From the NCBI RefSeq assembly GCF_014712675.1, contig NZ_JACXSI010000001.1, positions 1 through 64,000 on the forward strand: a stretch of 64,000 nt of DNA. The letters are read 5' to 3'. This document shows, in pieces, positions 17,646 to 27,144 of this stretch (position 1 is its first letter; each line of letters opens with the position of its first letter). The notes under the pieces were generated by a model. It ran no database searches and was not told where the DNA came from. It saw only the letters and a list, made by a program, of their open reading frames with translations. The position numbers and the translations under genes were made by a program. The DNA is from Peribacillus faecalis. GTDB taxonomy: Bacteria; Bacillota; Bacilli; Bacillales; DSM-1321.

Positions 17646-18287
17646 TTAATCCATACTTCTTACCATTAATAATATGCCGTCAGTAAATGAAAAATGACCG
17701 CTCTCCAAAATAAGTTCATTGCTTACGCATAATGTATCTCCTAAACGGAGTTCTTTATTAATAAGAGGATATTTAAAACCATGCAGCGTCAAATCACTCA
17801 CAATTGGCGTCATGGAGAAAAAAGACACATATTTGAAGCGGTCCAGTCGGGCAATTGTATAATCTCCCGGCAAAAATGCTGTCAGCAAATTGCTCTCATC
17901 TTCAATTTGCACCGTTGTTTGACTTCTTAATAACTTGTCTTGCAATAACAACTGCACACCAGCCAATGTATGGTCCATCCGCCCGCCTGTATTTCCGAAA
18001 ATCCGAATTATTTCAGGCTCTTGTTTCAGTGCCCATTCTAATGCCAAACCAAGATCAGTATCATCCTTTTCTGAAGGATACTCAAACTTTTCGACATTTT
18101 GGATGAACTTTAAGTACTTCGCATCAATGGAATCAAAATCACCAAAAACAATATTCGGCATAATGCCTTGTTCAAGGAGCGTACCGATGCCCTTATCGAC
18201 CCCAACCCAAATCTCTCGTTTATGAAGGGTTGATACATCGGGAACGTGTTCCCGCGGTCCTCCTGCCATTATGTATATGTCTTTCAT
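17646..18287 (-). CDS. thiN: Thiamine pyrophosphokinase
   Basis: Transfers pyrophosphate from ATP to thiamine, making the cofactor thiamine diphosphate directly. The 213 residues carry the family motifs GVDKGIGTLLEQG, FGDFDSI (about 47-53), EKDDTDLGLALEWA and FGNTGGRMDHTLA (about 95-107). It usually follows rpe in Bacillus; here a 556-bp repeat block and a strong hairpin separate them, so it may be transcribed independently or attenuated. No TPP riboswitch is visible. Confidence 0.94.
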   Translation of the reverse strand: MKDIYIMAGGPREHVPDVSTLHKREIWVGVDKGIGTLLEQGIMPNIVFGDFDSIDAKYLKFIQNVEKFEYPSEKDDTDLGLALEWALKQEPEIIRIFGNTGGRMDHTLAGVQLLLQDKLLRSQTTVQIEDESNLLTAFLPGDYTIARLDRFKYVSFFSMTPIVSDLTLHGFKYPLINKELRLGDTLCVSNELILESGHFSFTDGILLMVRSMD

Positions 18288-18319
18288 CTTGTTAACCCTA
18301 CCTTTCTATATATGAAGCC

Positions 18320-18360
18320 AAAAAGGCCCCTAAAAAGCCGATAACGGCTTATTAGGGGCC
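18320..18360 (-). terminator. Strong hairpin with U-tract just upstream of thiN
   Basis: GGCCCCTAA pairs with TTAGGGGCC and, inside it, AAGCCG with CGGCTT around ATAA; one A-A mismatch separates the blocks. On the minus strand TTTTT follows immediately. It would end transcripts from rpe and lies only 33 bp before the thiN start. Confidence 0.75.
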
Positions 18361-18365
18361 CTTTG

Positions 18366-18921
18366 CTGTCTAACCTTACACCTGCCATGCTCAGAGGCCT
18401 ACAGGATGTAGGTCATATCGGCGAAGAAATGCGGACGTGGCGCATTTAGCCTATGCTCCCATCTCCCCTCCTGCCTCGCCCAAGAAACCAAAACCGGGTT
18501 TCTAGAGCAGGGCTCTCACGAGAGAGTCATCGTGACGAAGATATGCGGACTAGCGTCCTTAGTCGCTGTTCCTACTTAGAATTTGTCTGGCTGCAGCGGC
18601 CCAGCCAGTTTTCAACTTAGAAATGCTTCCTCGAATATTTTGTAAAATTCATGACTGACAAGTGATGAATTTTACAGCTCTATGGTCTAAGCCAAATCAC
18701 TTCAGAAATTTTACAATTTCCTACGTGATTCGTCTTATGCAGGTCGGAGGCTCTCTGGACGATAGTCACAGCGACGAAGATATGCGGACGTAGCGCTCTT
18801 AGTCGCTGTTCCATACTTGCGGGCCGCTTTCGCTTTTCGCCTCCCGCATGGCTTCTTTTTCATTGAAGTAGTTTCGAGGAGTTAAATCAAAAATGAAAAA
18901 GAGCCGGTAACGATTTTTCTT
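18366..18921 (-). repeat. Composite mosaic repeat, copy D (556 bp)
   Basis: Fills the whole rpe-thiN gap. Read on the minus strand it starts with the end motif (18896-18920), stem 1 (CTTTTTCATT/AATGAAAAAG) and GCCATGCGGGAGG. It continues with two CAGCGAC...GTCGCTG arms, a GTAAAATTCAT/ATGAATTTTAC hairpin (18641-18676) and the GC-rich arm, and ends in the GAAACC hairpin and the CATGGCAGGTGTAAGG-like tail. It looks like at least two elements merged. The sequence 18688-18727 is exactly the inverse of 1-40. Confidence 0.8.
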
Positions 18922-18927
18922 ATGTTT

Positions 18928-19572
18928 TTAGCCTCGAATTGCAGCAATTGCCGCTTTCCGATCAGATTTATTATAAATAGCCGATCCTGCCACTAAAACA
19001 TTCGCTCCTGCTTCAATACATAACTTCGCCGTTTCTTCATTCACGCCACCATCAATTTCAATTTCAAGCGCCGGATTGAACTCATCTGCCATCTCCTTCA
19101 CTTCGCGAATTTTTGGAAGCACTTCATGAATGAAGGATTGTCCGCCGAATCCCGGATTGACGCTCATCAACAACACCATGTCGACATGTTTAATGATATG
19201 TTGAATGGTATAGACCGGTGTTGCAGGATTTAACACAACCCCCGCTTTAACCCCCAAAGATTTAATTAGACCGATAGTTCGGTGGAGATGCTTACACGCT
19301 TCCACATGCACCGTAATGTAATCTGCGCCTGCTCTGGCAAATTCCTCAATATATTGATCAGGATTTTCAATCATTAAATGCACATCTAGAGGTAGCTTAG
19401 TCACAGGACGAATCGCTTCAACAATTAAGGGACCGATTGTAATGTTCGGAACAAAGTGACCATCCATTACATCCACATGAATATAATCAGCACCGCCGCG
19501 TTCCACATCTTTAATTTCTTCCCCTAGTTTCGCAAAATCTGCTGATAAAATCGAAGGAGCAATTTTAATCAT
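18928..19572 (-). CDS. rpe: Ribulose-phosphate 3-epimerase
   Basis: Interconverts ribulose 5-phosphate and xylulose 5-phosphate in the pentose phosphate pathway. TIM-barrel of 214 residues with the N-terminal IAPSILSADF, metal and catalytic residues in VDVMDGHFVPN (35-45), HLMIENP, MSVNPGFGGQ (140-149) and DGGVN. It follows rsgA by 3 bp and ends the coaBC-to-rpe gene run. Its stop codon is 7 bases from the end motif of repeat copy D. Confidence 0.96.
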   Translation of the reverse strand: MIKIAPSILSADFAKLGEEIKDVERGGADYIHVDVMDGHFVPNITIGPLIVEAIRPVTKLPLDVHLMIENPDQYIEEFARAGADYITVHVEACKHLHRTIGLIKSLGVKAGVVLNPATPVYTIQHIIKHVDMVLLMSVNPGFGGQSFIHEVLPKIREVKEMADEFNPALEIEIDGGVNEETAKLCIEAGANVLVAGSAIYNKSDRKAAIAAIRG

Positions 19573-19575
19573 AGT

Positions 19576-20454
19576 TTAATACCTCGGCTTTCTGTCTCTA
19601 ATTTCAGCTAAAAATTCCAAATAATGATCATATCTGTATTGCTTAATTTCTCCGCTCTCTACCGCCTCTTTAACGGCACATTTCGGCTCTTTATCATGCA
19701 AACAGCCCCGGAATTTGCATTCTTGGCTTTTCTCGCGCATTTCCGGGAAACAATCGGATAATTCCCCTTCATCAATTGTAAAATCAAGGGAAGAGAATCC
19801 CGGAGTGTCTGCAACCAACCCTTCTCCAATTGGAATCAGTTCGACATGACGCGTCGTATGCTTCCCACGACCTAAATGTGAGGAAATATCGTTTGTTTTC
19901 AATTGCAGTTCCGGATCTAACGCATTCAGCAAGGAAGACTTTCCAACACCGGATTGACCGGCAAATACGCTGACGGATTCCCCGATAAACGGCTTTAACT
20001 CTTGCATTCCTTCTGCTGTAACAGAAGATGTCGTCAAAACATCGTATCCTGCTTTTTCATAGTCTTCTTTGTATTGCATAATTACCTGCTGTTCGCTTTC
20101 TGAAAGCAAATCAAATTTGCTTATGACAATAATCGCCTGGATGTAGTTGGCTTCAATCAGCACTAAAAATCTGTCTAGCAGCAAGGTACTGAAGGCCGGT
20201 TCAACCGCCGAGAAAACGAGAATCGCTTGGTCAACATTGCTGATTGGCGGGCGGACGAGCTCATTTTTACGCTCTTTTATTTCTAAAATATAGCCCTCTT
20301 GCTCGTTTTCATATTGGTAAACAACGTCATCTCCGACAAGAGGCGTAATTTTCCGTTTTCGGAAAACTCCTCTGCCACGGCATTGAATTGTTTTATCACC
20401 GTCTTTAACATAATAAAACCCGGCCAACGCTTTAATAATTTTACCTTCAGGCAT
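19576..20454 (-). CDS. rsgA: Ribosome small subunit GTPase RsgA (CpgA/YloQ)
   Basis: Circularly permuted GTPase that assists late 30S subunit maturation. In B. subtilis it is a PrkC substrate, consistent with its place beside prkC. An N-terminal OB-fold, a GTPase core with the G4-like SKFD motif before the P-loop GQSGVGKSSLLNAL, and a C-terminal zinc motif (C-x4-C-x-H-x5-C around CKFRGCLHDKEPKC) are visible. The ATG at 20454 has AGGAG upstream and gives the family start MPEGKIIKAL (292 aa); the longer frame would overlap prkC. Confidence 0.95.
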   Translation of the reverse strand: MPEGKIIKALAGFYYVKDGDKTIQCRGRGVFRKRKITPLVGDDVVYQYENEQEGYILEIKERKNELVRPPISNVDQAILVFSAVEPAFSTLLLDRFLVLIEANYIQAIIVISKFDLLSESEQQVIMQYKEDYEKAGYDVLTTSSVTAEGMQELKPFIGESVSVFAGQSGVGKSSLLNALDPELQLKTNDISSHLGRGKHTTRHVELIPIGEGLVADTPGFSSLDFTIDEGELSDCFPEMREKSQECKFRGCLHDKEPKCAVKEAVESGEIKQYRYDHYLEFLAEIRDRKPRY

Positions 20455-20470
20455 AGCTTCACTCCTAATA

Positions 20471-22498
20471 TTAATTCCCCGTTGAATATTGTATCGTTTG
20501 CTCACTTATTTGACTATCGTCTCTCGTAACTTTGTATCTGGCAACCGAGTCCGGAGCAATTTGTACCGTGTATTGCTTTGTTGTCGTTTCTGTTATTGAA
20601 AAAGTATCTGCAGGCACCGTTATATCTCTTGTCATATCTTCAATATATATAATGACTTGCTGCGGCTCTCCTTCAACTTCCGGCGCATATGGAATCGTTA
20701 TTTCTATCGTTTGCTGCTTAGGAGGCAGTTCTTCTTTCCCTTTAGAAATAACCACTTTTACAGTGCTCCCTTTATTCAACTTTGCACCAGCAGCGGGATC
20801 TTGTTTTATAACTAAACCTTCATTAACTGTATCTGAATACACTCTATCGGAAACCGTAATATTAAATCCAGTTTTAGAGGCATATCCTTTTAAAGCAGCT
20901 TCATTATAGTTGCTCAAATCATCCAGCTCAATCTTCTGCGATCCTTTGCTCACCGTCAGTTTGACTGTCGTCTTAGAAGGAACAACTGTTAAATTATCCG
21001 CCGGCGATTGTTCAATAACATCACCGGAAGGAACGGTATCACTATATTCCTCAGTCACAATAATATTTTCCTCTTCAAATCCGAGATTTCCAAGAAGTCT
21101 TGTAACGACATCAATATTTTTTCCGACATAGTTATCCAATTCGACTTCCTTTGGACCCATACTGACCGTCAAATTAACAGCAGTACCTTTTTTAACGCTT
21201 CTTCCAGCTTTCGGGCTGGTGCTGATAATATGATTCGCTTCCACTTCATCGTTTTCAACTTCTATTTCGTCTCCTGCCTCAAGTCCTTCTGCCAGCAAAA
21301 TCTCAATAGCATCTTCAAGAGTTTCTCCTGAGACATCAGGCACTCTTACCTCTGAAGGAGTCAACAGTCTCGGCAAAACAGTCAAAGCCAATACAATAAG
21401 TAAACTTAAAGTGACGAGTATAATCAATAATATCTTAGTCAGTTTTTTCTTCGGCTTTTTCTCTTTTTTATTCTTCTTTTTCTTCTTCGCCTTCTCTTTT
21501 CCGGACTCAGCCGTATCATTGTCCGCAGTTTGTCTAGGCACACTTTTTATTGCCGTATCGTCTTTTGCGACAATGGTATCATCATAACCAGGGACAACAG
21601 TATGCTCGGTTATAATCGGCATCGCCTTTGTTGCATCCATATCTTCCGGAATGACAAATGGCGGTTCATCCAGGCGATTAGGCATAAGAGCTGTACTTAA
21701 ATCCTCTTTCATTTCATGAACACTGTCATATCTGTGAAAAGGATCCTTTGCGGTTGCCTTCAACACGATATTTTCTACACTTTGAGGAACAGACGGGTTC
21801 CATCGTTTTACAGAAGGCGTTGTCGTCTGCAAATGCTTTAAAGCAATCGAAACAGCAGATTCGCCGGAGAAAGGCAACCTCCCTGTCAACAACTCAAACA
21901 TGACAATTCCCAATGAGTAAACATCGGATTTTTTATTAGCCATTCCGCCTCTGGCTTGTTCAGGAGACAAATAATGAACGGATCCTAATACAGAATTTGT
22001 TTGTGTGATCGTCGTCGCACTCAAAGCTGTCGCAATGCCGAAATCGGTAATTTTCACGTTATCATTATCGTCAATCAATATATTTTGTGGTTTAATATCA
22101 CGATGAATGATTCCATGCTGATGGGCATGTTCGATTGCTGACGTCACTTGCTCCATAATATGTAGCGTTTTTTCGACCGGAATATGGTGATATCTTTGAA
22201 TGTATTGCTTCAATGTCATTCCTTTTACATATTCCATAACGATATAATAAATATCTTTCTCTTCACCGACATCATATATATTTACAATGTTCGGGTGGTC
22301 TAAACTTGTGGCAGCTTGCGCTTCACGATTAAAACGCCGGATTAACTCTTCATCATTAGCAAAATCCAAGCGCAATATTTTGACGGCAACTTCTCTTTCA
22401 AGAATCATATCCTCTGCCAAATAGACATTGGCCATTCCGCCTCCGCCAATCATCTCGGCAATTTTGTAACGGCCATTAATACGTTTGCCGATCATCAT
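20471..22498 (-). CDS. prkC: Serine/threonine protein kinase PrkC with PASTA repeats
   Basis: Membrane eukaryotic-type kinase that senses muropeptides; in Bacillus it affects spore germination, stationary phase and envelope metabolism. The kinase domain is about 10-270, with glycine loop GGGGMANVY, Lys40, HRD at 132-134, DFG at 152-154 and a Thr-rich activation loop (TTITQTNS). A Lys-rich stretch and one transmembrane helix (about 355-380) follow. Outside the cell are three PASTA domains (about 385-580) and a C-terminal Ig-like tail. Its start overlaps the prpC stop (ATGA), coupling kinase and phosphatase. Confidence 0.97.
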   Translation of the reverse strand: MMIGKRINGRYKIAEMIGGGGMANVYLAEDMILEREVAVKILRLDFANDEELIRRFNREAQAATSLDHPNIVNIYDVGEEKDIYYIVMEYVKGMTLKQYIQRYHHIPVEKTLHIMEQVTSAIEHAHQHGIIHRDIKPQNILIDDNDNVKITDFGIATALSATTITQTNSVLGSVHYLSPEQARGGMANKKSDVYSLGIVMFELLTGRLPFSGESAVSIALKHLQTTTPSVKRWNPSVPQSVENIVLKATAKDPFHRYDSVHEMKEDLSTALMPNRLDEPPFVIPEDMDATKAMPIITEHTVVPGYDDTIVAKDDTAIKSVPRQTADNDTAESGKEKAKKKKKNKKEKKPKKKLTKILLIILVTLSLLIVLALTVLPRLLTPSEVRVPDVSGETLEDAIEILLAEGLEAGDEIEVENDEVEANHIISTSPKAGRSVKKGTAVNLTVSMGPKEVELDNYVGKNIDVVTRLLGNLGFEEENIIVTEEYSDTVPSGDVIEQSPADNLTVVPSKTTVKLTVSKGSQKIELDDLSNYNEAALKGYASKTGFNITVSDRVYSDTVNEGLVIKQDPAAGAKLNKGSTVKVVISKGKEELPPKQQTIEITIPYAPEVEGEPQQVIIYIEDMTRDITVPADTFSITETTTKQYTVQIAPDSVARYKVTRDDSQISEQTIQYSTGN

Positions 22499-23253
22499 GA
22501 CGTTTCCACACCTTCTGCAGCTTGATCATATTGTAGCAAAACAAGCGTAATATTATCTTCCCCGCCGTAGTCGTTCGCCTTACTCACAAGCAAATCTGCC
22601 TTCTCCTCAAGCTTCATATCCTGCTCAAGCGCTTCAAGGAGCTCCTGATGGCTGACTTTATTCGTCAAACCATCAGAGCTTAATAGTAAATAATCGCCTT
22701 CTTCAAAAACAATTGTCTTGCAATCAAATTGGACATTCGGTTCAGTTCCTAAAGCACGAAGCAAAACGTTTTTTCTTGGATGATGTTCCGCATCTTCACG
22801 ACTGATTTGACCAGTCCGAACGAGTTCGTTTACAAGCGAATGATCCTCGGTAATTTGTTTAAAGCCGTTTTCATTGTAAAGGTAGCAGCGACTATCACCA
22901 ATATGAGCAATAGTCGTAAACCTTTCTGTACATATTGCCGCAACAAGTGTTGTACCCATTCCTTGGCATTCGTCATGTGCTTGGGCATGATTAAAAATAG
23001 CTGCATTAACTTGATTGATTTGTTCACCTAACCAGCTTTCCGCACTTGCCGGATTAGACATCGCTTCCTGCTCCGCCCATTGCTGCTGCAAATACGTGAC
23101 AGCCATACTGCTCGCTACATCTCCAGCACGGTGTCCGCCCATACCATCAGCCACAACAACAAGGATTTCTCCTGCTTTATTGAAAAAATATCCGCCATCA
23201 TCCTCGTTGTGTGACCTCACTTTGCCTCGGTCTGTTTTAAAAACAGCCTTCAT
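22495..23253 (-). CDS. prpC: PP2C-type protein phosphatase PrpC
   Basis: Mn2+-dependent Ser/Thr phosphatase that reverses PrkC phosphorylation. Metal-binding motifs are present: RSHNEDDG near the N-terminus, VVADGMGGH (about 35-43), SSDGLTNKV and [11 protein letters not shown] near the end. The reading frame extends 17 codons further up, but the ATG at 23253 has AGGTGATT upstream, gives the family start [10 protein letters not shown] (252 aa) and avoids overlap with rlmN. Confidence 0.96.
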   Translation of the reverse strand: MKAVFKTDRGKVRSHNEDDGGYFFNKAGEILVVVADGMGGHRAGDVASSMAVTYLQQQWAEQEAMSNPASAESWLGEQINQVNAAIFNHAQAHDECQGMGTTLVAAICTERFTTIAHIGDSRCYLYNENGFKQITEDHSLVNELVRTGQISREDAEHHPRKNVLLRALGTEPNVQFDCKTIVFEEGDYLLLSSDGLTNKVSHQELLEALEQDMKLEEKADLLVSKANDYGGEDNITLVLLQYDQAAEGVETS

Positions 23254-23258
23254 TCCAA

Positions 23259-24335
23259 TCACCTCGTCTCTTCTTTTCTCTCTTTCGCACGAAGTTGTCC
23301 GCATGCTGCATCGATGTCATGCCCTTGCTCTCTGCGAACCGTAACGTTAACGCCTCTGCTCTTCAATGTTTTTTCAAACAGAGCAATTTGTTCTTTCGGC
23401 GTTCTGACATAGTCACGCTCCGGCACATAGTTTACAGGTATTAAATTCACATGGCATTTTAAGCCTTTAATTAAATCAGCCAGTTCAATCGCATGCTCGA
23501 CTTGATCATTTTCTCCTCCGAACAACCCATATTCAAACGTAATTCGGCGTCCGGTTTTATCCACATAATATCTTACCGCTTCCATCAGTTGTGGCAGCTT
23601 GTATGCACGGTTAATTGGCATTAGCTTGCCTCGAAGTTCATTGTTTGGTGCGTGAAGTGAAATCGCGAAATTAATTTGCAGATTTTCATCAGCAAATTGA
23701 TAAATTTTCGGCACAATTCCACTTGTCGATACAGTAATATGTCTTGCCCCGATATGCAAACCTTTTTCATGGTTGACAATACGAAGGAAGCTCATCATTT
23801 CATCATAGTTATCAAACGGCTCGCCAATGCCCATAATTACGATAGAGCTTACACGCTCGTCCATTTCATCTAGAGCTTGCTGTACTTTAACAACTTGAGC
23901 AACAATTTCACCCGCTTCCAGATTTCGCTTTAATCCGCCTAATGTAGAAGCACAGAATGTACAGCCGATACGGCAACCGACCTGTGTAGTCACACAAACA
24001 GAGTTTCCATAATCATGTTTCATTAATACTGTTTCAATAGAATAGCCATCATGCAGCTCGAATAAAAATTTCATTGTTCCATCAGCTGATGTTTGCTGAA
24101 TAAGCGTTTTTAATGTTGTTAACGTAAAGTGCGCATCAAGCTTGTCACGAAGCGATTTTGATAAATTCGACATATCTTCAAAGCTTGCAACTCTTTGTTT
24201 ATATAACCATTGCAAAATTTGATCAGCACGGAACGGCTTTTCTCCATTTTCCTTTAACCATTCCTTCAGCTCATTAGGCTCAAGAGAATAAATTGACGGC
24301 TTATGTGTTTCTTCTGTTGCATTCTTTTGTTTCAT
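23259..24335 (-). CDS. rlmN: 23S rRNA (adenine-2503-C2) methyltransferase RlmN
   Basis: Radical SAM enzyme that methylates A2503 of 23S rRNA and A37 of some tRNAs, with effects on the peptidyl transferase centre. The cluster motif [11 protein letters not shown] (CxxxCxxC) is at about 128-138. The C-terminal catalytic cysteine is in [10 protein letters not shown] near residue 349. At 358 aa it is normal length. It lies 3 bp after rsmB in the same operon. Confidence 0.96.
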   Translation of the reverse strand: MKQKNATEETHKPSIYSLEPNELKEWLKENGEKPFRADQILQWLYKQRVASFEDMSNLSKSLRDKLDAHFTLTTLKTLIQQTSADGTMKFLFELHDGYSIETVLMKHDYGNSVCVTTQVGCRIGCTFCASTLGGLKRNLEAGEIVAQVVKVQQALDEMDERVSSIVIMGIGEPFDNYDEMMSFLRIVNHEKGLHIGARHITVSTSGIVPKIYQFADENLQINFAISLHAPNNELRGKLMPINRAYKLPQLMEAVRYYVDKTGRRITFEYGLFGGENDQVEHAIELADLIKGLKCHVNLIPVNYVPERDYVRTPKEQIALFEKTLKSRGVNVTVRREQGHDIDAACGQLRAKERKEETR

Positions 24336-24338
24336 TTG

Positions 24339-25691
24339 TTATTCCTCTTTTCTAAAACAGGCGATAAAAAACCCGTCACTTTCAATATCTTGCGGGAAAA
24401 GTTGCAAGCAGTTGTTTTCTACTAACGGCTTCACTTTATCAGGCAAGCGGTCCATTAATTTTGAATCTAACTTAAATTGCGGATGCTCGGCCAAAAATGC
24501 CTGTACAACCCCATCATTTTCCTCTTTGTCTATTGTACACGTACTATATACTAATGTGCCACCTTGTTTAACTAAAGGTGCTGCTGCGGATAAAATATTT
24601 TCTTGAATCGTTGCCAGGCGGCTAACGTCTTCTGCACTTTTAGCATATTTTGCATCCGGCTTTCTTCTTAAAACACCAAGACCTGAACATGGTGCATCGA
24701 CCAATACTTTATCGAATGATTCCGCGTCGAATTTTTCCTTAACTTTTCTGGCATCGAATGCGTATGTCGTGATGTTATTCAATCCTAGACGCTTTGCTGT
24801 CTCGTTAATCAGCTTCACTTTATGCTCATGCAAATCCAGTGCGACTACTTGTCCATCCGTCAACTTCTCTGCGATAGAAGTTGTTTTGCCTCCAGGCGCT
24901 GCACATGTGTCAAGCACCGTATCATTACCGTTTGCTCCAAGTGCGTATGAAACCAGCATTGAGCTTTCATCTTGAATCGTAAATAGCCCGGCTGCAAATG
25001 CTTTAGAGTGCGCCATATTGCCTTGCAAGCAGATAATGGCTTCCGGAATAACTTCACTCGCTTCGACTGAGTAGCCCTCTTCCTCTAATAACGCGATCAC
25101 TTGCTCACGACTCGCCTTCGTCGTATTGACCCTTGCTGTCTGCCTTGGAGCCTGCAGGTTTCTTTCACACATTTCCTTTGTTCTCTCAATGCCATATTGA
25201 TCGCCCCAGCGTTTCACTAGCCACATAGGTGTACTAGTTTCCACACTGACTCTTTCAATCGGATCGGCAATTAGTTCAGTTGAAGGTACACCTTTTCGCT
25301 GAACAGAACGAAGAATGCCGTTCACCATGCTGGCAATCCCTTTATGACCGCGCTTTTTGGCGATTTCTACTGCTTCGAACAATACAGCGTGGTCAGGAAC
25401 CTTATCTAAATATTGCAATTGATAGAGTGATAATCGCAGCAAAACCATTACCCATTCTTCAATTTTCGTACCCTTTTTAATAAACGGTTGCAAATAATAG
25501 TCCAATGTCAGTTTCCTTTGAATCGTTCCGTATGTCAGTTCCGTCAACAAACGGCTGTCAGCTGGCGATAACTGATTTTTATTAATAGTCGTGTTCAATA
25601 ATAGATTGCTGTATGATTGATTTTTCTCAACGGATAAGATTAAATCTAATGCAAGCTCACGAACAGTCTTTTTCATTGCTTTCTTGCTCAT
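24339..25691 (-). CDS. rsmB: 16S rRNA (cytosine-967-C5) methyltransferase RsmB
   Basis: SAM-dependent rRNA methyltransferase. The N-terminal NusB-like RNA-binding domain (about 1-140) is followed by a Rossmann-type catalytic domain with SAM motif [13 protein letters not shown], motif [17 protein letters not shown] and motif VI STCTID; the two cysteines are the nucleophile and its release partner. Its start overlaps the fmt stop by 4 bases (ATGA). Confidence 0.96.
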   Translation of the reverse strand: MSKKAMKKTVRELALDLILSVEKNQSYSNLLLNTTINKNQLSPADSRLLTELTYGTIQRKLTLDYYLQPFIKKGTKIEEWVMVLLRLSLYQLQYLDKVPDHAVLFEAVEIAKKRGHKGIASMVNGILRSVQRKGVPSTELIADPIERVSVETSTPMWLVKRWGDQYGIERTKEMCERNLQAPRQTARVNTTKASREQVIALLEEEGYSVEASEVIPEAIICLQGNMAHSKAFAAGLFTIQDESSMLVSYALGANGNDTVLDTCAAPGGKTTSIAEKLTDGQVVALDLHEHKVKLINETAKRLGLNNITTYAFDARKVKEKFDAESFDKVLVDAPCSGLGVLRRKPDAKYAKSAEDVSRLATIQENILSAAAPLVKQGGTLVYSTCTIDKEENDGVVQAFLAEHPQFKLDSKLMDRLPDKVKPLVENNCLQLFPQDIESDGFFIACFRKEE

Positions 25692-26638
25692 GATTCAGCT
25701 CCCAGTTTTTCAGCGATTGAAAGTTGTAACCCTGCACCACGCAAGTAATCATAGCTAGACATTTTCTTTTTGCCAGCAGGTTGTAGTTCAGTAATTTTAA
25801 TGGCTGTATCATTACCTGTTTTTACTATGAATCCGTCTTCTTCACGACTAATAATTTCACCTGGAGCTGCTTCTGCTTGGCTTGCTACTTTCTCAGCCTT
25901 CCATACTTTCAAGACCTTATCTTGAAGCGTTGTATAAGCGACAGGCCATGGGTTTAAGCCTCGAACTTTATTGTAAATCTCTTCACCTGGAGCAGACCAG
26001 TCAATCTTTTCTTGCTCACGTTTAATATTAGAAGCAAAAGTAGCTTTCGCATCGTCTTGAGGAATGCCCTTCAGTTCACCGGCAATCAGCTTCGGCAATG
26101 TTTCCGATAAAAGATCCGAACCAATTGCGCTCAACTTATCATGCAATGTTCCTACATTATCATCCTCAGCAATTTCAACTGCTGCTTGCGTTAAAATATC
26201 ACCTGCATCCAATTTTTCAGCCATATACATAATTGTAATGCCCGTTTGTTTTTTGCCTTCTAAGATTGCATAATGAATTGGCGCTCCGCCTCTTAGTTCA
26301 GGCAACAATGATGCGTGAACGTTAATGCACCCAAGCTTTGGCGCATCAAGCAGCTCCTTCGGCAAAATTTGTCCGAAAGCCGCCGTCACAATTAAATCCG
26401 GCTGCAAAGCTAAGATTTGATCCAAATCCTCGCGATTACGGATTTTTTCCGGCTGATAAACCGGAATGTTATGCTTTAATGCCTCTACTTTTACAGGCGG
26501 CGGCGTTAAAACGCGCTTTCTTCCAACAGGACGATCCGGCTGTGTCACGACCGCAATTACTTCATAGCCGTCGTTTAAAATCCTTTGCAATACCGGCACT
26601 GAGAAATCCGGCGTTCCCATAAATACGATTTTTGTCAT
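25688..26638 (-). CDS. fmt: Methionyl-tRNA formyltransferase
   Basis: Formylates initiator Met-tRNA for translation start. The formyl-transfer core shows GTPDFSVP, the catalytic Asn-His-Asp set in [20 protein letters not shown] and the KLDAGDIL region. A C-terminal OB-like domain (about 205-316) binds the tRNA. It overlaps def by 4 bases (ATGA); the def-fmt pair removes and adds the formyl group. Confidence 0.97.
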   Translation of the reverse strand: MTKIVFMGTPDFSVPVLQRILNDGYEVIAVVTQPDRPVGRKRVLTPPPVKVEALKHNIPVYQPEKIRNREDLDQILALQPDLIVTAAFGQILPKELLDAPKLGCINVHASLLPELRGGAPIHYAILEGKKQTGITIMYMAEKLDAGDILTQAAVEIAEDDNVGTLHDKLSAIGSDLLSETLPKLIAGELKGIPQDDAKATFASNIKREQEKIDWSAPGEEIYNKVRGLNPWPVAYTTLQDKVLKVWKAEKVASQAEAAPGEIISREEDGFIVKTGNDTAIKITELQPAGKKKMSSYDYLRGAGLQLSIAEKLGAES

Positions 26639-27120
26639 TCTTCTTCAAACCCTTCTAATTCTGCTTCATCAATATAACGTGTAACCTTTGTTGTAAATAG
26701 AACACCTTCTAAGTGATCAATCTCATGCATAATCGCTCTCGCAAAAAAGTCCTCCGCTTCGACAATATACGTGTTGCCTTTACGGTCTTGCGCTTCTACT
26801 TTTACATAGTCTGCTCGCTCCACTTCGCCGTATAACCCCGGAAAGCTTAAGCATCCTTCCACATCCGTTTGAGAACCCTTCATTTGTAAAATTTTCGGGT
26901 TGATCATTTCAAGTGTGCCTGTTTCTTCATCTATTTCAACAATAGCGATTCTTTTTGCGACATTGACTTGCGGCGCTGCCAAGCCTACGCCATCATGTTC
27001 GATCATTGTATCGTACATATTATCTAACAGCTTTGCCAATTTTTTATCGAACACAGTCACAGTTTCACATTTTCTTTCTAAAATATCGTTTGGATATTCT
27101 ACGATTGGTAATACAGCCAA
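26635..27120 (-). CDS. def: Peptide deformylase
   Basis: Metalloenzyme that removes the formyl group from new proteins. All three family motifs are visible: GVGLAAPQ (44-51), EGCLSFP (about 87-93, metal Cys) and HEIDHLEG (about 131-138, metal His pair). At 161 aa it is the short housekeeping type. It is coupled to fmt. Bacillus often carries a second, longer deformylase elsewhere. Confidence 0.96.
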   Translation of the reverse strand: MAVLPIVEYPNDILERKCETVTVFDKKLAKLLDNMYDTMIEHDGVGLAAPQVNVAKRIAIVEIDEETGTLEMINPKILQMKGSQTDVEGCLSFPGLYGEVERADYVKVEAQDRKGNTYIVEAEDFFARAIMHEIDHLEGVLFTTKVTRYIDEAELEGFEEE

Positions 27121-27144
27121 TTCATTTCCTCCTAAAACTTCACT

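Noticed and set aside
17646-18365. TPP riboswitch before thiN
   Set aside because: No CTGAGA-type thi-box is present; the upstream structure is a simple terminator-like hairpin.
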